Source: Apostichopus parvimensis (lineage: Eukaryota > Echinodermata > Holothuroidea > Aspidochirotida > Stichopodidae). From it: a stretch of DNA of 30,980 bases. This document shows positions 10,685 through 21,949 of the stretch, one piece after another. The position numbers were made by a program, and so were the translations under genes. A model generated the notes under the pieces. That model saw only the letters and a list, made by a program, of their open reading frames with translations. It had not been told where the DNA came from and did no database searches. How positions within the stretch are numbered: position 1 is the stretch's first letter; each line of letters begins with the position of its first letter. Where the stretch lies: positions 6,841 to 37,820 of the forward strand of contig KN892350.1 of assembly GCA_000934455.1 (NCBI GenBank). The letters run 5' to 3'.

Positions 10685-11655
10685 AACTTAAACAGTACAA
10701 GGTTTAGTCAGTTACAAAACAAAAAACCGTTAGTTGGCAAAATTTGTGCAAAGCTTTAGCTTTATGGAATACACATATTACAATCCACATTGTCTATCAG
10801 TTTTGATGATGTCATTGAAGTATTAATAGATCCTACAGCAACTGTTTATTGATACACAAAAAAATAGTCTCACAGCACCGAACCTTTGTTCACTACTAAC
10901 AATGGTTTAATCATGCATGCATCAACTACTTTGCCTTTATACCTACACTACTGCAGTGCGCATCAAAGTTAGACAAGAAAGTCATACAACAATGACACAT
11001 TGTTGTTCAGGTTAGGTCACTGGCATGACTACACAACATCCCATGAACATCCCATGATCATGAGTAGTGCCTGATAACAGGTCATCTAATGTACCCTTAG
11101 GGTAAATATTCAATCACATGGCAGTTCGACTGGAACAAACTTCTGTAGTCTCACTGACATATTGTAAAGTTAGGCTTGTCTAGAGCATCAATCCCCTGGC
11201 CAGAGAAGTTAATTTACAGTTTTAAAAAGCAAAACTAAAGCATAAAACAAAACTCTGTATTTTCCAACTTTTGAATTCACCAGGTGGGTATCCTTTGACA
11301 GAGGAGAGAGCTGAGAGACACTGTGCACATAGACTTTAATCTACTTAAAACCTTTTCTAAAAGACACTCATCCACTTTTACACGATGAAATCATAATAAT
11401 AATAATTAAAACTAACATGGACATAAATTCCCCTTAAACTATTCAAAAGGGGGGGGGGGGGGGAAGCTCTTTGATGGTCACTTTCTGCCTTAAGTTTTCT
11501 GCCTACAAGTTGCCATGCTTCAAAAATGTGTTTATTTTTAGCAACATGATGGTAAAGGCATTTATTTTTAGCTGAATCATCTCCTTTGTAGATTTACCAT
11601 AGTCAGGCAGGGCTATGTATAGATCTGCAAATAGATCTACAAAACAAATGCCTTT

Positions 11656-11708
11656 TGAGAGGGAGGGAGAGGGAGGAGAGAGGGAGGAGAGAGGGGTAGG
11701 AGGGGGAA
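11656..11708. repeat. Purine-only GA/G-rich tract
   Basis: An almost uninterrupted run of G and A (GAGAGGGAGGGAGAGGGAGG and onward), with mirror symmetry over parts. Such tracts can adopt triplex or G-quadruplex structure; this is a property of the sequence class, not something shown here. Confidence 0.7.
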
Positions 11709-13012
11709 GGTCTTGCATATATATCTAGTACAATTTAGCATCTACCACTTCTGCATGTAGTAGTCCCATGTGGATCTCACATCTTAATATTTGCTGTCGT
11801 CATTCACCAATCTGTGAATTATCAAGTTAAATTTGAGCGACAATTTATACCTCTTACATAGACTGTAGGCCTATCCATCATACAGTCTGCCATATGCACA
11901 GTTTTTTTTTTTTTTAAACTCCATACAGTTATTAATAATAAAAAAGAAGGTATACTCTAGTATATAGAATGAGTAAAATGGCCAAATTTCCATAAAATAT
12001 AAAGCAACAGCTCAGTATCTATAATATAGTAACCTTCAGTATTATGGCTGAGTAAACACAGCAGGGAGTTTAATCAAAACTAACTTTAAATTCATCACCA
12101 CAGTAATTAGTCACGTTTTATTTTGATAAAATTGGTAGAATTTTTGTAAACATCTCTCATGTATCATCATCATGACTAGTGAAATTCTAATTCTTTTTAT
12201 CTATAATCTTTTGTGATCAATGACTAAGGTACAGTGCTATCTCCAGTTAGTACAGCTTGTATCTGATTACAAATACATGAATAAGCAGGTCTTACAATAG
12301 ACTCTTAACAACCATTTTGGCATCGTCATGGTTAAGTGTTTTCTAGAAGTACAGTTAAGGGTACCTCGAGGTTAATTGAATGAGTTCATAACCTCTGACT
12401 GGAGAAGTACACATGTACTACAATCCTGATGACCGATACATATCGTAACAATGGCTGATCATCTTTTCATGAGATTAAATGTCGGCCTGTCACTGGAACA
12501 TAAAGTCCATATGTATAGCAAAACACTGAAGAGCTGCATATTAAAGTTATATAGTAAAATCCCATAGAGGTTTGATCTTTAGCCTTGGCCATGACGACAA
12601 ATCAAAAGTTGTTATTTTCCAAACTTCATAGATTTTTAACATGAGACTTGAATTATTAGGTTTCAGAATAAAAAAAAATACCCATCAATTCTTTATAATC
12701 AATTTGCCCACAATTTTTGCGTTGGATCGAAACTTCTGGCTGATGAAGCCATAAGTAATTCAAAGTTTCCTGCATAGCTGAGAGAATTGAGAACCATTTC
12801 CCATTCTACTACTCTGAATTATAATAAAGCAAGCCATGATTTCCACAATGATACCCCCCAACCAAGATGTACTATTTGACAATGCTATGAGTCTCAATGC
12901 TACCCCCCCCCCCCTCCTCCTCAGTTCAAATAAGAGGTAATTGGCACACAAATGCTAGAGAGTGCAGTATTTGCTTTTGAACAAAATGATGCAATCCTGA
13001 TGGTTGTAATAC

Positions 13013-13435
13013 AAGAATACATTACAACTGTTTTAATTGGTCAATCATTGTCACTTCCTCACCACGAACACATTACAACTGTTTTCATTGGTCAATCACT
13101 GCCACTTCCTCACCAAGAATTCATTAAAAGTAATCACTGATTAAACACTGCCACTTCCTCACCATGAACTCATTACAACTGTTTTCATTGGTCAATCATT
13201 GCCACTTCCTCACCCAAGAATACATTACAACTGTTTTCATTGGTCAATCATTGCCACATCCTTACCAAGAATACATTACAACTGTTTTCATTAGTCAATC
13301 TCTGCCACTTCCTCACCCAAGAATACATTACAACTGTTTTCATTGGTCAATCATTGCCACATCCTTACCAAGAATACATTACACTGCCACTTCCTCACCG
13401 AGAACACATTACAACTGTTTTCATTGGTCAATTAT
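13013..13435. repeat. Minisatellite, unit about 51-52 bp, about eight copies
   Basis: The unit reads ACAACTGTTTTCATTGGTCA, then ATCATTGCCACTTCCTCACC and AAGAATACATT. Copies begin near 13024, 13076, 13176, 13228, 13280, 13331 and 13411, with one degenerate copy near 13126 and a truncated one near 13380. Six copies keep ATTGG (the CCAAT box on the minus strand). Because 51 is divisible by three, long open frames run through it (for example 13164-13517), but they only translate the repeat. Confidence 0.92.
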
Positions 13436-13579
13436 TGTTAATGCATTGAAATTTCCAGACGGAGTCTTCAAAAACTTTTTTGGCCATTTTAGGCACACTC
13501 AAATGTCTGGTCAATAGTTCTGCATGGTTGAGCTACGAGCTTTTCATCACACTTGTGCGTGTGTTCACACTGCACAATT

Positions 13580-14299
13580 GGGTCATTCCATAAATAAGGG
13601 TACCAATGTGTTACATATGCATTTTAGCCACAAAATCTATCAATCACCTTTTTATCATAAACCCTCCTTTTCAAACTGTTGTATCTAATAGGAACCTTCA
13701 AAATGACATTGTGTAAATACCTTTTAAGGGCAAAGGAGTGAATTACATCCTCAGAACTCCTGAATTTCTTGAAAATTGTACGTTTCATGTGTAAAAGGGA
13801 CACCAAAATGTTTACATTGCAATAATTCACAGTAAAACTTGTTTTAAGACATGTTATTGTTATACCCTAATAACTTAGTCAGTTTCTATATACAAGCATC
13901 AATCCATTAATTAATCAATAGCTTTATCTCATTTTTATGCTTAAAAAAGACGTTACACGCGGCAGGGTCAACAAAGTTGTATTCACAAATTATTTCAAAT
14001 TCTGAAAGAAGTTTGGCAAAAAATATGAACGCTTGTTGAAAACCTTGCTCCATAACAATATTTGAGATAGAATTGGCATCTCATTAAATCTGGGAAATAT
14101 TGACAATGCCAAATTTTAATCAAATTTCAGACACAACATTTGTCATGGTAAATATCTTTAGGTGTTATTTAGTGCAGATAGATAGTGGCAACACAATGAT
14201 GACATAAAATTGAACATGTTATCATAGTAGCGTGATAAATGCCTCATGAAAGTATAATAAATAACAAAATACCTGGCCCCCTAATTAATGGAATAACCC
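13580..14299. mobile_element. Possible inverted-repeat DNA element (about 720 bp)
   Basis: GGGTCATTCCATAAATAAGGG at 13580-13600 and the complement of 14279-14299 (GGGTTATTCCATTAATTAGGG) agree at 18 of 21 positions in opposite orientation. This looks like the terminal repeats of a non-autonomous DNA transposon. No clear target-site duplication was found, and the interior (an AT-rich stretch with a short minus-strand open frame at 13624-13830) shows no transposase. Confidence 0.45.
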
Positions 14300-14723
14300 A
14301 TTTTACGATTTACTATCACTACTAGAAGAAATAAACAAAGAAATAAAATATAATAAATGGACTGTTGAAACTAGAAGTACCTGCTCATTGGATGACAAAG
14401 TTATTGCAACACTGTGCTGCAATGACTTGCCTGAAGGTTGTGATGAAAGACTTTCAGTTGAGTAATATATTACAAAATATTTAACGGTAGACTTGTTATA
14501 TTAATATGAATGAAGCAAAGGCATGGCTCTTGTGATATGAAATGGGAATCATGGGACTTCTCTATTGATATCACTATGGCATGATTCTGAATCGGTATGG
14601 TGCAAGTCCTTCCTGATTGACAGCAAATATTTGTGAACTGTTATCAAGAGTATGAAAACGGCCTTGCTTGATGTGTAAAGTATGTCAACCTGTCGAAACT
14701 AAAGATCAAAACTATTCAATAAG

Positions 14724-14749
14724 ATATATATATATATATATATATATAT
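14724..14749. repeat. (AT)n microsatellite
   Basis: About 13 AT units in a row. Confidence 0.95.
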
Positions 14750-15029
14750 TCATCGTCATATATACTCAACTTATTTTAGAACCTCCTATATCTTTGAACA
14801 TAGATAGTCAACATTAATACTACAACTTTTGTATGCATTATACATAAGTGACCATATTGTTATCTATTTCCTGACGAGGAAGATGGGAAATCTTCGAAAA
14901 CGTTTGAATATACACTACTATGACTTTCATCAACTGTTTCGTTTTATTTTGCTTGTTTATTTGGTTCTACAAATGTAAAACTCTTCCTAAACTTTATTCA
15001 ATAAGAATTGGAGATTATGAATAATGTGC

Positions 15030-15237
15030 ATTCAGGATGGGATCATCAAAGCTGTACATTGAGGATTGGGAATGATAAAGGTTTTAACATTACAGATGGA
15101 GTCGGGAGGGGGGTGTGGGGGGGTGTTAGGGCAACAATCAAGACTTCATTAAGTATGAGAGGGGGTATCATCAATGTTTTGCAGTATGATGGGGATCATC
15201 AAGGCTGCACTTGAAGGATGGGGGCAGGGGAGGGGTG
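15030..15237. repeat. Diverged G-rich repeats
   Basis: Variants of GGGATCATCAAAGCTGTACATTGAGGAT occur at about 15039 and 15190, with a weaker copy near 15165 (GTATCATCAATGTTTTGCAG), interleaved with G-runs at 15105-15127 and 15218-15238. Confidence 0.6.
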
Positions 15238-17077
15238 GGTTCACTCGGTGGTTATTAAATGTAGAGCATATCATAAGCATGATCTAGACCTATCATGGTA
15301 CAAATTTAAACTAAAACTCAAAGTTACTCTGTTTCGTCCTTTGCAAATACTGCACATGTTGACTGCTTTCATCATGTGTCAATCAGTATGAAGTGCTCCG
15401 TGCTTTAAATTGTAGAGAGGATGGAAACGTCAAAGCCACGTAACTTTCTACGCCTTCATCAGAAACACAATTTCGAGTGCAAATTTAGTGTACAAGTCAT
15501 TACCATAAGAAAGCTTGTGTAACACCTTTTCTTCCCTGATATTAGAACTACATTTCCTGTATGATTCGTATCCAGCAAATGGAATCTTAACACCTTTAAT
15601 ACACAACAGTTTGCTGATACATCAGATATCCACGATCATAAACAAACAAACAAAGAACTTGACCAATCAAATTTATTTTGCAGATTTTCAGAGTGGTTTC
15701 ATTTGAAATGCTTCCTTCGGTCTATTGGTTGATTAAACCAATGGAGCAAATCGTTAATGGAATTGAGATTTACAGATTTGGATCATTACTTAAGATCCTG
15801 TTTTCGTGCTGCTCTTGTGGTTTTTCGGTATATAAACTATTAACCACAATGTCACCCAAGATTTAGTTATGTATATATACTAAAGTAACCACAGCCATAG
15901 AGGCGCTAGCACAATCTGTGGGCACAATCTGTGGGTAATGTGGTAGTTTGAGATACTCCAACAATGTGAGAGAGCCAGTAATATATCATCATGAATAGTC
16001 ATTACCCACAATCCTTTGGCCTGTGAACAAGTCTATAGAGTCTAGGACTTCAGTCATAACCTGACAGATTTAACCTGTTATTGAAGAAGATAAAGATTGG
16101 ACAAATTTATGTACTGCCAGTTTGTTGCGTTTGATTGAGGCACCTGCAGTGAACTCCTTGTATTGAATCACTCCATTTATTTCATTCACTTCCAGGAAAA
16201 AAACAAACAAACAAAACAAAGAAACACAGAGATTTTAATACTTTCGAGCAACTGGCAACTTTAGAGGTTTTTGTCAATTAATACATCTCAACAAGTTAGG
16301 ATTCCTCATAAAAAAACGAAAGAAACAAGTTTGCTGGACCTCAAGTGATCTTTGACATTTACCAATGTCGGTACAGAACATTGGCTGTGCCTTGGTGCTA
16401 GATATAGAAAATCCCGTCCTGTCTGATGAAGTTTCACTACTCCTTGATCGTTTGTGACCTTCAAGAATGTTTATACTCGTCCGTAGATACATCTGTCTGT
16501 GTGTCCGTTTCTGAGTTATCCCTCGCGTAAGGCCGCACTTTAAAGACGTGTTTTCCGGCTGTTCGTAATATCGGCCGGGATACGGTCGGTGATCTGGTAG
16601 GCATTGTCTCCGTCTATATAGATATTACTCAAACCTCTTTTCTCACCTGACAATGTCGACCTCAGAGGTTCTTTTGACCTTCTGACCTTTCCCTTGTCCT
16701 GCGACTTTGCATTCACATTGGGAGGTCATTGACAAGAAAACATGTCAGCTGTTCTTTTTCTTCAGTTACAAACTACAGTAGTATCAAATACCATCTTTTC
16801 CTTACGTCCAGTAAAGGACCACTTAATTGTATACATGTATGTATTTTTAGATCCTCCTGCAAGCAGGAACTCGCAAAGAAGACTCATTGGCTTATCAAAG
16901 CCGCAAGCTGACCGAAGTCAGTCTCTTACATTCATATTTAACGTCCATGATTATGAATTGTCAATTGTCAACAACTCTGTAACGGGACGACATACATTAA
17001 TCTTGGGAGTGATATGGAGTAATATGAAACATTTGGATTACTACGTATCGTGCATTCAAGCGACGCTAAGACCTTAC

Positions 17078-17197
17078 CTGCGATGTGTCTGCCGGCAGTG
17101 ATATACTAGGGAAGTACTTGCTTTGTAAAAATTGAATGAAATCGGCTCCTTCTTTGGTAAATAAAAGATTTAATACTGAAGACATTTCAGTAAGAGC
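17078..17197 (-). CDS. XPOT: Exportin-T exon (ALTEMSSVLNLLF...DTSQ)
   Basis: A 120-bp exon of 40 codons, phase 0 at both ends. The acceptor is a strong pyrimidine run ending in CCTTTCAG; the donor is GTAAGG. It encodes ALTEMSSVLNLLFTKEGADF, then IQFLQSKYFPSISL. This parallels the vertebrate ALSECAVTLKTIHLKRGPEC segment and its VQYLQQEYLPSL continuation. It forms the penultimate helical hairpin of the protein. A plus-strand open frame of 119 codons runs antisense across its 3' end but has no independent support. Confidence 0.92.
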
Positions 17198-17362
17198 CTG
17201 AAAGGAAAAGACAAAACAAAAATTATGAAGAAAGTACAAAAGATAGAGAAACAAAAAAGCAAAAGGAGATCCAAAATTGGGTCTAGTTTTATATAAGGTG
17301 TGTCAATAATGTTCCAAAAGCCATCATAAGTTATTAGCGGCTGTCATTTATTGGCTTCTATT

Positions 17363-17757
17363 AGAGGGCGTTGTGGTCAAGTGGTTAAGGCAGTGGACTT
17401 GTGATCTAAGGATTACAGGTTCGAACCCTGGCCAGATCATTGCGTTGTGTCCTTGGGCAAGGCGCTTTATCTCCATTGCCTCTCTTTACCCAGGTGTATA
17501 AATGGGGACTTGCGAGGTAACTTGTAAATATAGTTGTGTGCGCCGGTTTGTGGCTGCACCCAATGGGAAGTCCCCTGGGGGACACGTGGTTGTGGTGCAC
17601 TGTGGTGCCCCAGGAGAGATTGATTGAATTGTGCTCACTTTGGTGTGTAGGTGTGACAAGTTACCAATGACCAGGGTTAAGTTGTAAAGTCGTGTGAGAG
17701 GGCCTTGGCCCTGTACAAGACTGTAAACCTAAAGTTATAATTATAAATTATAATACA
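17363..17757 (+). mobile_element. tRNA-derived SINE
   Basis: The head carries an RNA polymerase III promoter: an A box TGGTCAAGTGG at 17374-17384, fitting TRGYNNARNGG exactly, and a B box GGTTCGAACCC at 17418-17428. These are spaced as in a tRNA gene of about 75 bases. The body contains TGTCCTTGGGCAAGGCGCTTTA, a phrase shared by many invertebrate SINEs (family knowledge). The tail is AT-rich and ends in ATAATTATAAATTATAATAC. It is inserted in an exportin-T intron opposite to the gene. The exact ends and target-site duplication could not be fixed. It is not a functional tRNA gene: the head is not followed by a terminator and leads straight into the SINE body. Confidence 0.88.
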
Positions 17758-18201
17758 ACCAGGCCAGTAAAAAACTGATATGAAGTATTTTCCCCTTCAA
17801 AAAATTTACAATCATCGAATAACTTGAAGTAGATGCCATTTATCAAACAAAGACCTTATTTTTTTTTTCTTGTTAGGTATGTTGCAAATGCTCTTGCTAA
17901 ATATTGCGATAAAGTCCACTCGGTAGATAATTCCAAACAATGTATAATTCACTTTGAAAGATAACCCTAACCACAACCCCTTTCAAAAAACAAAGAAAAG
18001 TAAAGAAAAGAATATTAGATTGTTAATCATGTCATCAGTTATTTGAAAGAAACAGGTGGAAATTCGGCATAAAGTCCCTTCTTTTTACAGCCAACAATTC
18101 CCTCCTTCACTAAACAACCCTGACATCAAACTATGATCAAGTGAGATACACCATTAGGCTATATTATACTTCACTATTTGTCAAAATAGCAATAAACAAT
18201 T

Positions 18202-18344
18202 CAACCAGCAACTTTTTTGCCTTTTAGAATGATAAAGAGCCAGCATTCAATGGATGAGTCACTAATTAAAGAACAACCAGCAGCTTTTGGGGAAAACTTA
18301 TAGAATGATAAAGAGCCAGTATTCAATGGATGAGTCACTAATTA
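18202..18344. repeat. Tandem duplication with AP-1-like motif in each copy
   Basis: Two copies of a roughly 70-bp unit (18202-18268 and 18274-18344) beginning CAACCAGCA and ending GAGTCACTAATTA. Each holds TGAGTCA (18255-18261 and 18331-18337), the AP-1 consensus. Confidence 0.85.
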
Positions 18345-19195
18345 CAAAATAGACTGACTTTGTGTGGCTTAATTTTGTCAGGTTAAATAAAAAACACAGA
18401 CTTCCTTTTCTATTCTGTTCCTCCAGAAATGTTGTTTTAATCAGCAGTAGCTTCACAAACATAAGATCAATGGATCATATTAAGATTGATCACTTTTGCT
18501 CTAACCATCATTCTGCTTCAAAGAAAACCCCCAAAACACCAAACAAACAACAGGCATTTGGCATGGTATTCCCAATAACACAGTGACTGCAGTAGATGAC
18601 TCATATCAGGCAATGATTGGTTGCTGGACTCGACTTGTGGGATATGACTGGAATACATCCTTCCCATGGTCCATCTATATGTCAACGCTTCCAAAAGGAT
18701 CATCAAGTTACGAACCTTCTTCCTTATAGATAAGATCATATTTCTTTGGTTGGGAAATACACCGATCTGATATAGATATCTTCACAGAAAATGTCTGCAG
18801 CATCTACCACTGGAATTGTCTCTTCTATTTGCAGTTATTACGATCTGTCTTGAGTAGATCTGCGTTGTACTACCAGCGCATTAACACTGTCTTCTGGTAC
18901 ACTGTCTTCAAGCTACACATGGCACTGATATCAAATGCCACCACGCGCCCAAACAGTGCTAACTGTTTCTGTATATTTATTAGTTTCAAATATAAGCCAA
19001 GGGGCGACAATATTCAAAACTGCTCAGACATTGTAACCTGATTCTCTTTAAGGCTAAAGTCAGACTTTTTTAAGTTAAATTGTTCCATTTATCTTTCCAG
19101 GTCTATTTTTGGATCCTCTAAAATCTACTGGTGGATATCCGCTGTCCCTTCATCTCATGATTGAATTGCAATTCTTTTCTATGGTACAAACTTAC

Positions 19196-19360
19196 CAGTA
19201 CTGTTTGGGCATCGGTGAGGTCAAAGTTCCTCTTCAGCGGTGCCATAAAACAAGCCGGTATGATATATTCGTATGTATAGTCTCTGAACACAGGAATTCC
19301 ATTCTTTCCTCCCCAAACTTCCAAGAGCCTCTTCAAGATGTTGAAGCAGACTTTCTGTGA
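19196..19360 (-). CDS. XPOT: Exportin-T exon (SQKVCF...TDAQTVL)
   Basis: A 165-bp exon of exactly 55 codons, phase 0 at both ends. The acceptor is TTTGTTTCTCAG and the donor is GTAAGT. The match to vertebrate XPOT is among the clearest in the window: QKVCF, then LLEVWGGKNG (LVELWGGKDG in vertebrates), YIIPACFMAPLK (HIVPACFLAPLK) and FDLTDAQTVL (FDLADAQTVL). The tryptophan-glycine-glycine and the proline-alanine-cysteine-phenylalanine motifs are preserved. The open frame beyond the donor is intron. Confidence 0.95.
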
Positions 19361-20479
19361 CTGAGAAACAAAATGAATTGATACAATGAATTCATTTCAT
19401 AGTATAGATTCAGCCAATAGCAATAAGTCACTGCTTGATCACTAACTCAAGTAACATTTTCATTAAAGCATAATACCTGTCGTTCATTTAATTATAAAAT
19501 GCCTTCGTCACCACTTAGGCGCTAACATATAGTAGACCATCAAATAATCATGGCAAGGCACAATTTTTACCTAGCTTTCAGCATTATTAATGAAAAACCC
19601 AAATGATGACAGAACTACATGGGCCATGTCCTGACTCTGTTTCACAACTATTCAAGCTCCAAACATTATTTAAAAAATGTGTGGCTTGTATGTCTACCAC
19701 AGACTTGAACACCACTTAAGGTCTCTCTCTCTCTCAAGTAACTTTTCAGGGGTATGTCTACCACAGACTTGAACACCACTTAAGGTCTCTCCCTACCTCT
19801 CTCTCTCTCAAGTAACTTTTCAGGGGTATGTCTACCACAGACTTGAACACCACTTATGGTCTGTCCCTACCTCTCTCTCTCTCAAGTAACTTTTCAGGGG
19901 CAGAGCAAGTAGTTGAAAAAGAGGACACACATGACAAATACTCTTGAAGATTATCAACTGCTCTGCTGAAAGCTGAAACCAAGGACTGTACTGAACTCTT
20001 TTTTATGAATATAATAAATGATACAGGTCAAGCCATCTGATGGGCTCGAGCAATATTTTACTTTGTAGACAATTCACCCACACGAAGTGGAGGACCACCT
20101 CCCCCCCCCCCCCAACCGGCACAAAAAAGTGATCAGCTTTTAGACCTTACTGAAACTGTACAAGTTTGGTAGGGTCCAATATGTACAGCAGCTTTATACA
20201 GTGCAATGGATTGACGTTGTGCAAGTACTAGAGTCCAAGTGTATGGCATCTTCACATGAAAGCAATTCTACCATTTGAATCTTTCAATGACAGTGACTTC
20301 AATGTGAACTAGTTAATGGAAAATCTGTCCAAATCTGTACATATACACATTAGTACTGTTACTGTTTAGTTACCACAACAACAGGCACCAGTAAACATTA
20401 ACGGTGGCCACTGGAAATCATGACCAAGTTTTACAGTACAATGAAGACGTCTTCTCTTGAAGGAATCATCAAAACTTAC
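19361..20479 (-). other. Exportin-T intron with minisatellite and C-run
   Basis: A 1.1-kb intron containing the 19689-19900 tandem repeat and a C-run at about 20099-20113. No gene recognised. Confidence 0.85.
19689..19900. repeat. Minisatellite, three copies of 64-74 bp
   Basis: The unit begins TATGTCTACCACAGACTTGA and ends CAAGTAACTTTTCAGGGG. Copies start at 19689, 19753 and 19827. The first lacks about 10 bases (CCTACCTCTC) in its CT-rich part; copies two and three are nearly identical, indicating recent expansion. Confidence 0.93.
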
Positions 20480-20547
20480 CACAGGGTCCTTTCCATCTAC
20501 AGCGGCCTCTGCAACAGTTATTAAGACTTGTCGAAAGTTATCCGGAC
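20480..20547 (-). CDS. XPOT: Exportin-T short exon (PDNFRQVLITVAEAAVDG)
   Basis: A 68-bp exon that completes a split serine codon and then encodes 22 residues, ending with KDPV before a GTAAGT donor. The acceptor is CCATTCTGTTTCAG. It aligns with the vertebrate stretch NVERVLVTVIQGAVEYPDPI, one HEAT-repeat helix. The exon lies 8 kb from its upstream neighbour; it was identified by phase and homology because it is too short to stand out by length. The open frame extending on both sides of it is intron. Confidence 0.88.
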
Positions 20548-21949
20548 CTGAAACAGAATGGCAAAAAGAGGACGACATTGTTAATCGATTGATGTAAAGT
20601 ACGCTTACAACTATAGTGAGTTACACAAAGCAAAGATACAAGAAGACGCAATTATACACTAGAGAGTCTCAAACCAAACTCATGATTGGAACGTTGGTAT
20701 TAAACAATCGGTATTTTGAACAACCCTGTGCTAGTACAAGGTCATTGAGCAAAACACTTAACACTTAACAGCAGTAGTCAATGCAAAGACTTTCTCAGAT
20801 TCCAAATTGTAAAGTTTGCTCACTCTTTGATCGTTATATTACGTTCAGTCAAGTTGGGCTCTTACTGTAAATTTACCTGCTGGCTGTGTATTAAACGAGG
20901 AGTGAAGCAAACATCAGTCGGTCTTTTACTTGTGACAGATTGTTAAACTGAATTTGATAGTTCTGCCCTAAATTTGGGGAGTGTCCTACAGCTCATGTTT
21001 AAGTAGCAGTAAGACCTGTCTTTTAATATCTTTTGGACCTACAGTACTCTGCACTTGTGTAAAATATTGAAATAATTTGGAGCAAAAGGAGGCCTGTTAT
21101 GCTAGCTTTACAGTATGCTTGAATGAAACTCATGTGTTACTGTTAAGATTAATGGTGTTCTTTTAAATCTTTTAGTGGATACAGGAGCTTAATGGAGCTT
21201 AATGGATGCACTTGAAGAAAAATTCCATCATCTTTTAATCTAAAGTCATACACCAAACATCCATTAAAGTTTAATGGGTTGTTTAAAGGCATCGGTGAGT
21301 TATTTAGACAGAACTACTCTGACCACAGTGTATGTTGTTAGGTGGAGATTTATCATTAAGTGGTCTTGATATCAGTATTTCAGGCGAGACTCTTATCATG
21401 TTATAATGCAATTGATTATGAGACAGTGAGAAAGAATCACATGTTGATATTCCTTACCACCTAATGTTTTCAACCATTTCAAGAAATATTTTCTAATGGT
21501 TCTGTGTTAAATGCTGTAAAAGGGGTCTCTTCATAAAGTGAATGTTGATAAAAGTGTAAAACCTTAAAGCATCTGAAACTAAGAAGACCAGGTTCGTTCC
21601 ATGTTCAAGATAAGGTTTCAAAAGAGTTGTATGGAAAGTGAGTTATTTCACAATCTGCATTTGCGAAGGTGACATCACCTTTACTACTGTTCAAAGTATA
21701 TTGAAAATATCCATCCTAAACGTTCAAAAAATTGTTTCTCTGTGAAACGCAACATTAGTGTTCTCATATTTTGAAGACATGTTTGGAAAATTATTTATCA
21801 TTTTTTAAGGTTACTACTAAGGGCTACCAGATAATTCTTTTAAGCTCTCTGTTATATGAGGTGATATTTCCTATCAGGATGTACTGAGTGTGTAATATAT
21901 TACCATGAAATGTCACTGTAACTACCAGATTAATTTAAAAGCCTCTCTG

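Larger units (their letters stand above)
4927..17077 (-). other. 12-kb exportin-T intron
   Basis: Intron between the exons at 17078-17197 and 4870-4926. It carries the LINE end, the PYLFEP fragment, the foldback element, the ~51-bp minisatellite, a possible inverted-repeat element, the (AT)n tract and several homopolymer G or C tracts described separately. Stretches 6600-9050, 10090-13000, 14300-14720 and 15250-17077 hold no recognisable gene; they are AT-rich, with G-runs at 8166-8193 and 11450-11464, a GA-rich tract at 11656-11708, and a C-run at 12903-12914. Confidence 0.7.
17198..19195 (-). other. Exportin-T intron with SINE and duplication
   Basis: Intron of about 2 kb between the exons at 19196-19360 and 17078-17197. 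It contains the SINE and the duplication at 18202-18344. Nothing else was recognised. Confidence 0.85.

Noticed and set aside
13013-13435. Regular repeats that might suggest a CRISPR array
   Set aside because: The repeats are head to tail without unique spacers, and the DNA is from an animal.
13164-13517. A 117-codon plus-strand open frame
   Set aside because: It is kept open by a repeat period divisible by three and only re-reads the minisatellite unit.
16742-17101. A 119-codon plus-strand open frame starting with ATG
   Set aside because: It overlaps the exportin-T exon in antisense, has no recognisable domain and no supporting splice or promoter context; length is within chance for this much sequence.
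17363-17440. A tRNA gene
   Set aside because: The head has A and B boxes but continues without terminator into a SINE body; it is a SINE promoter.
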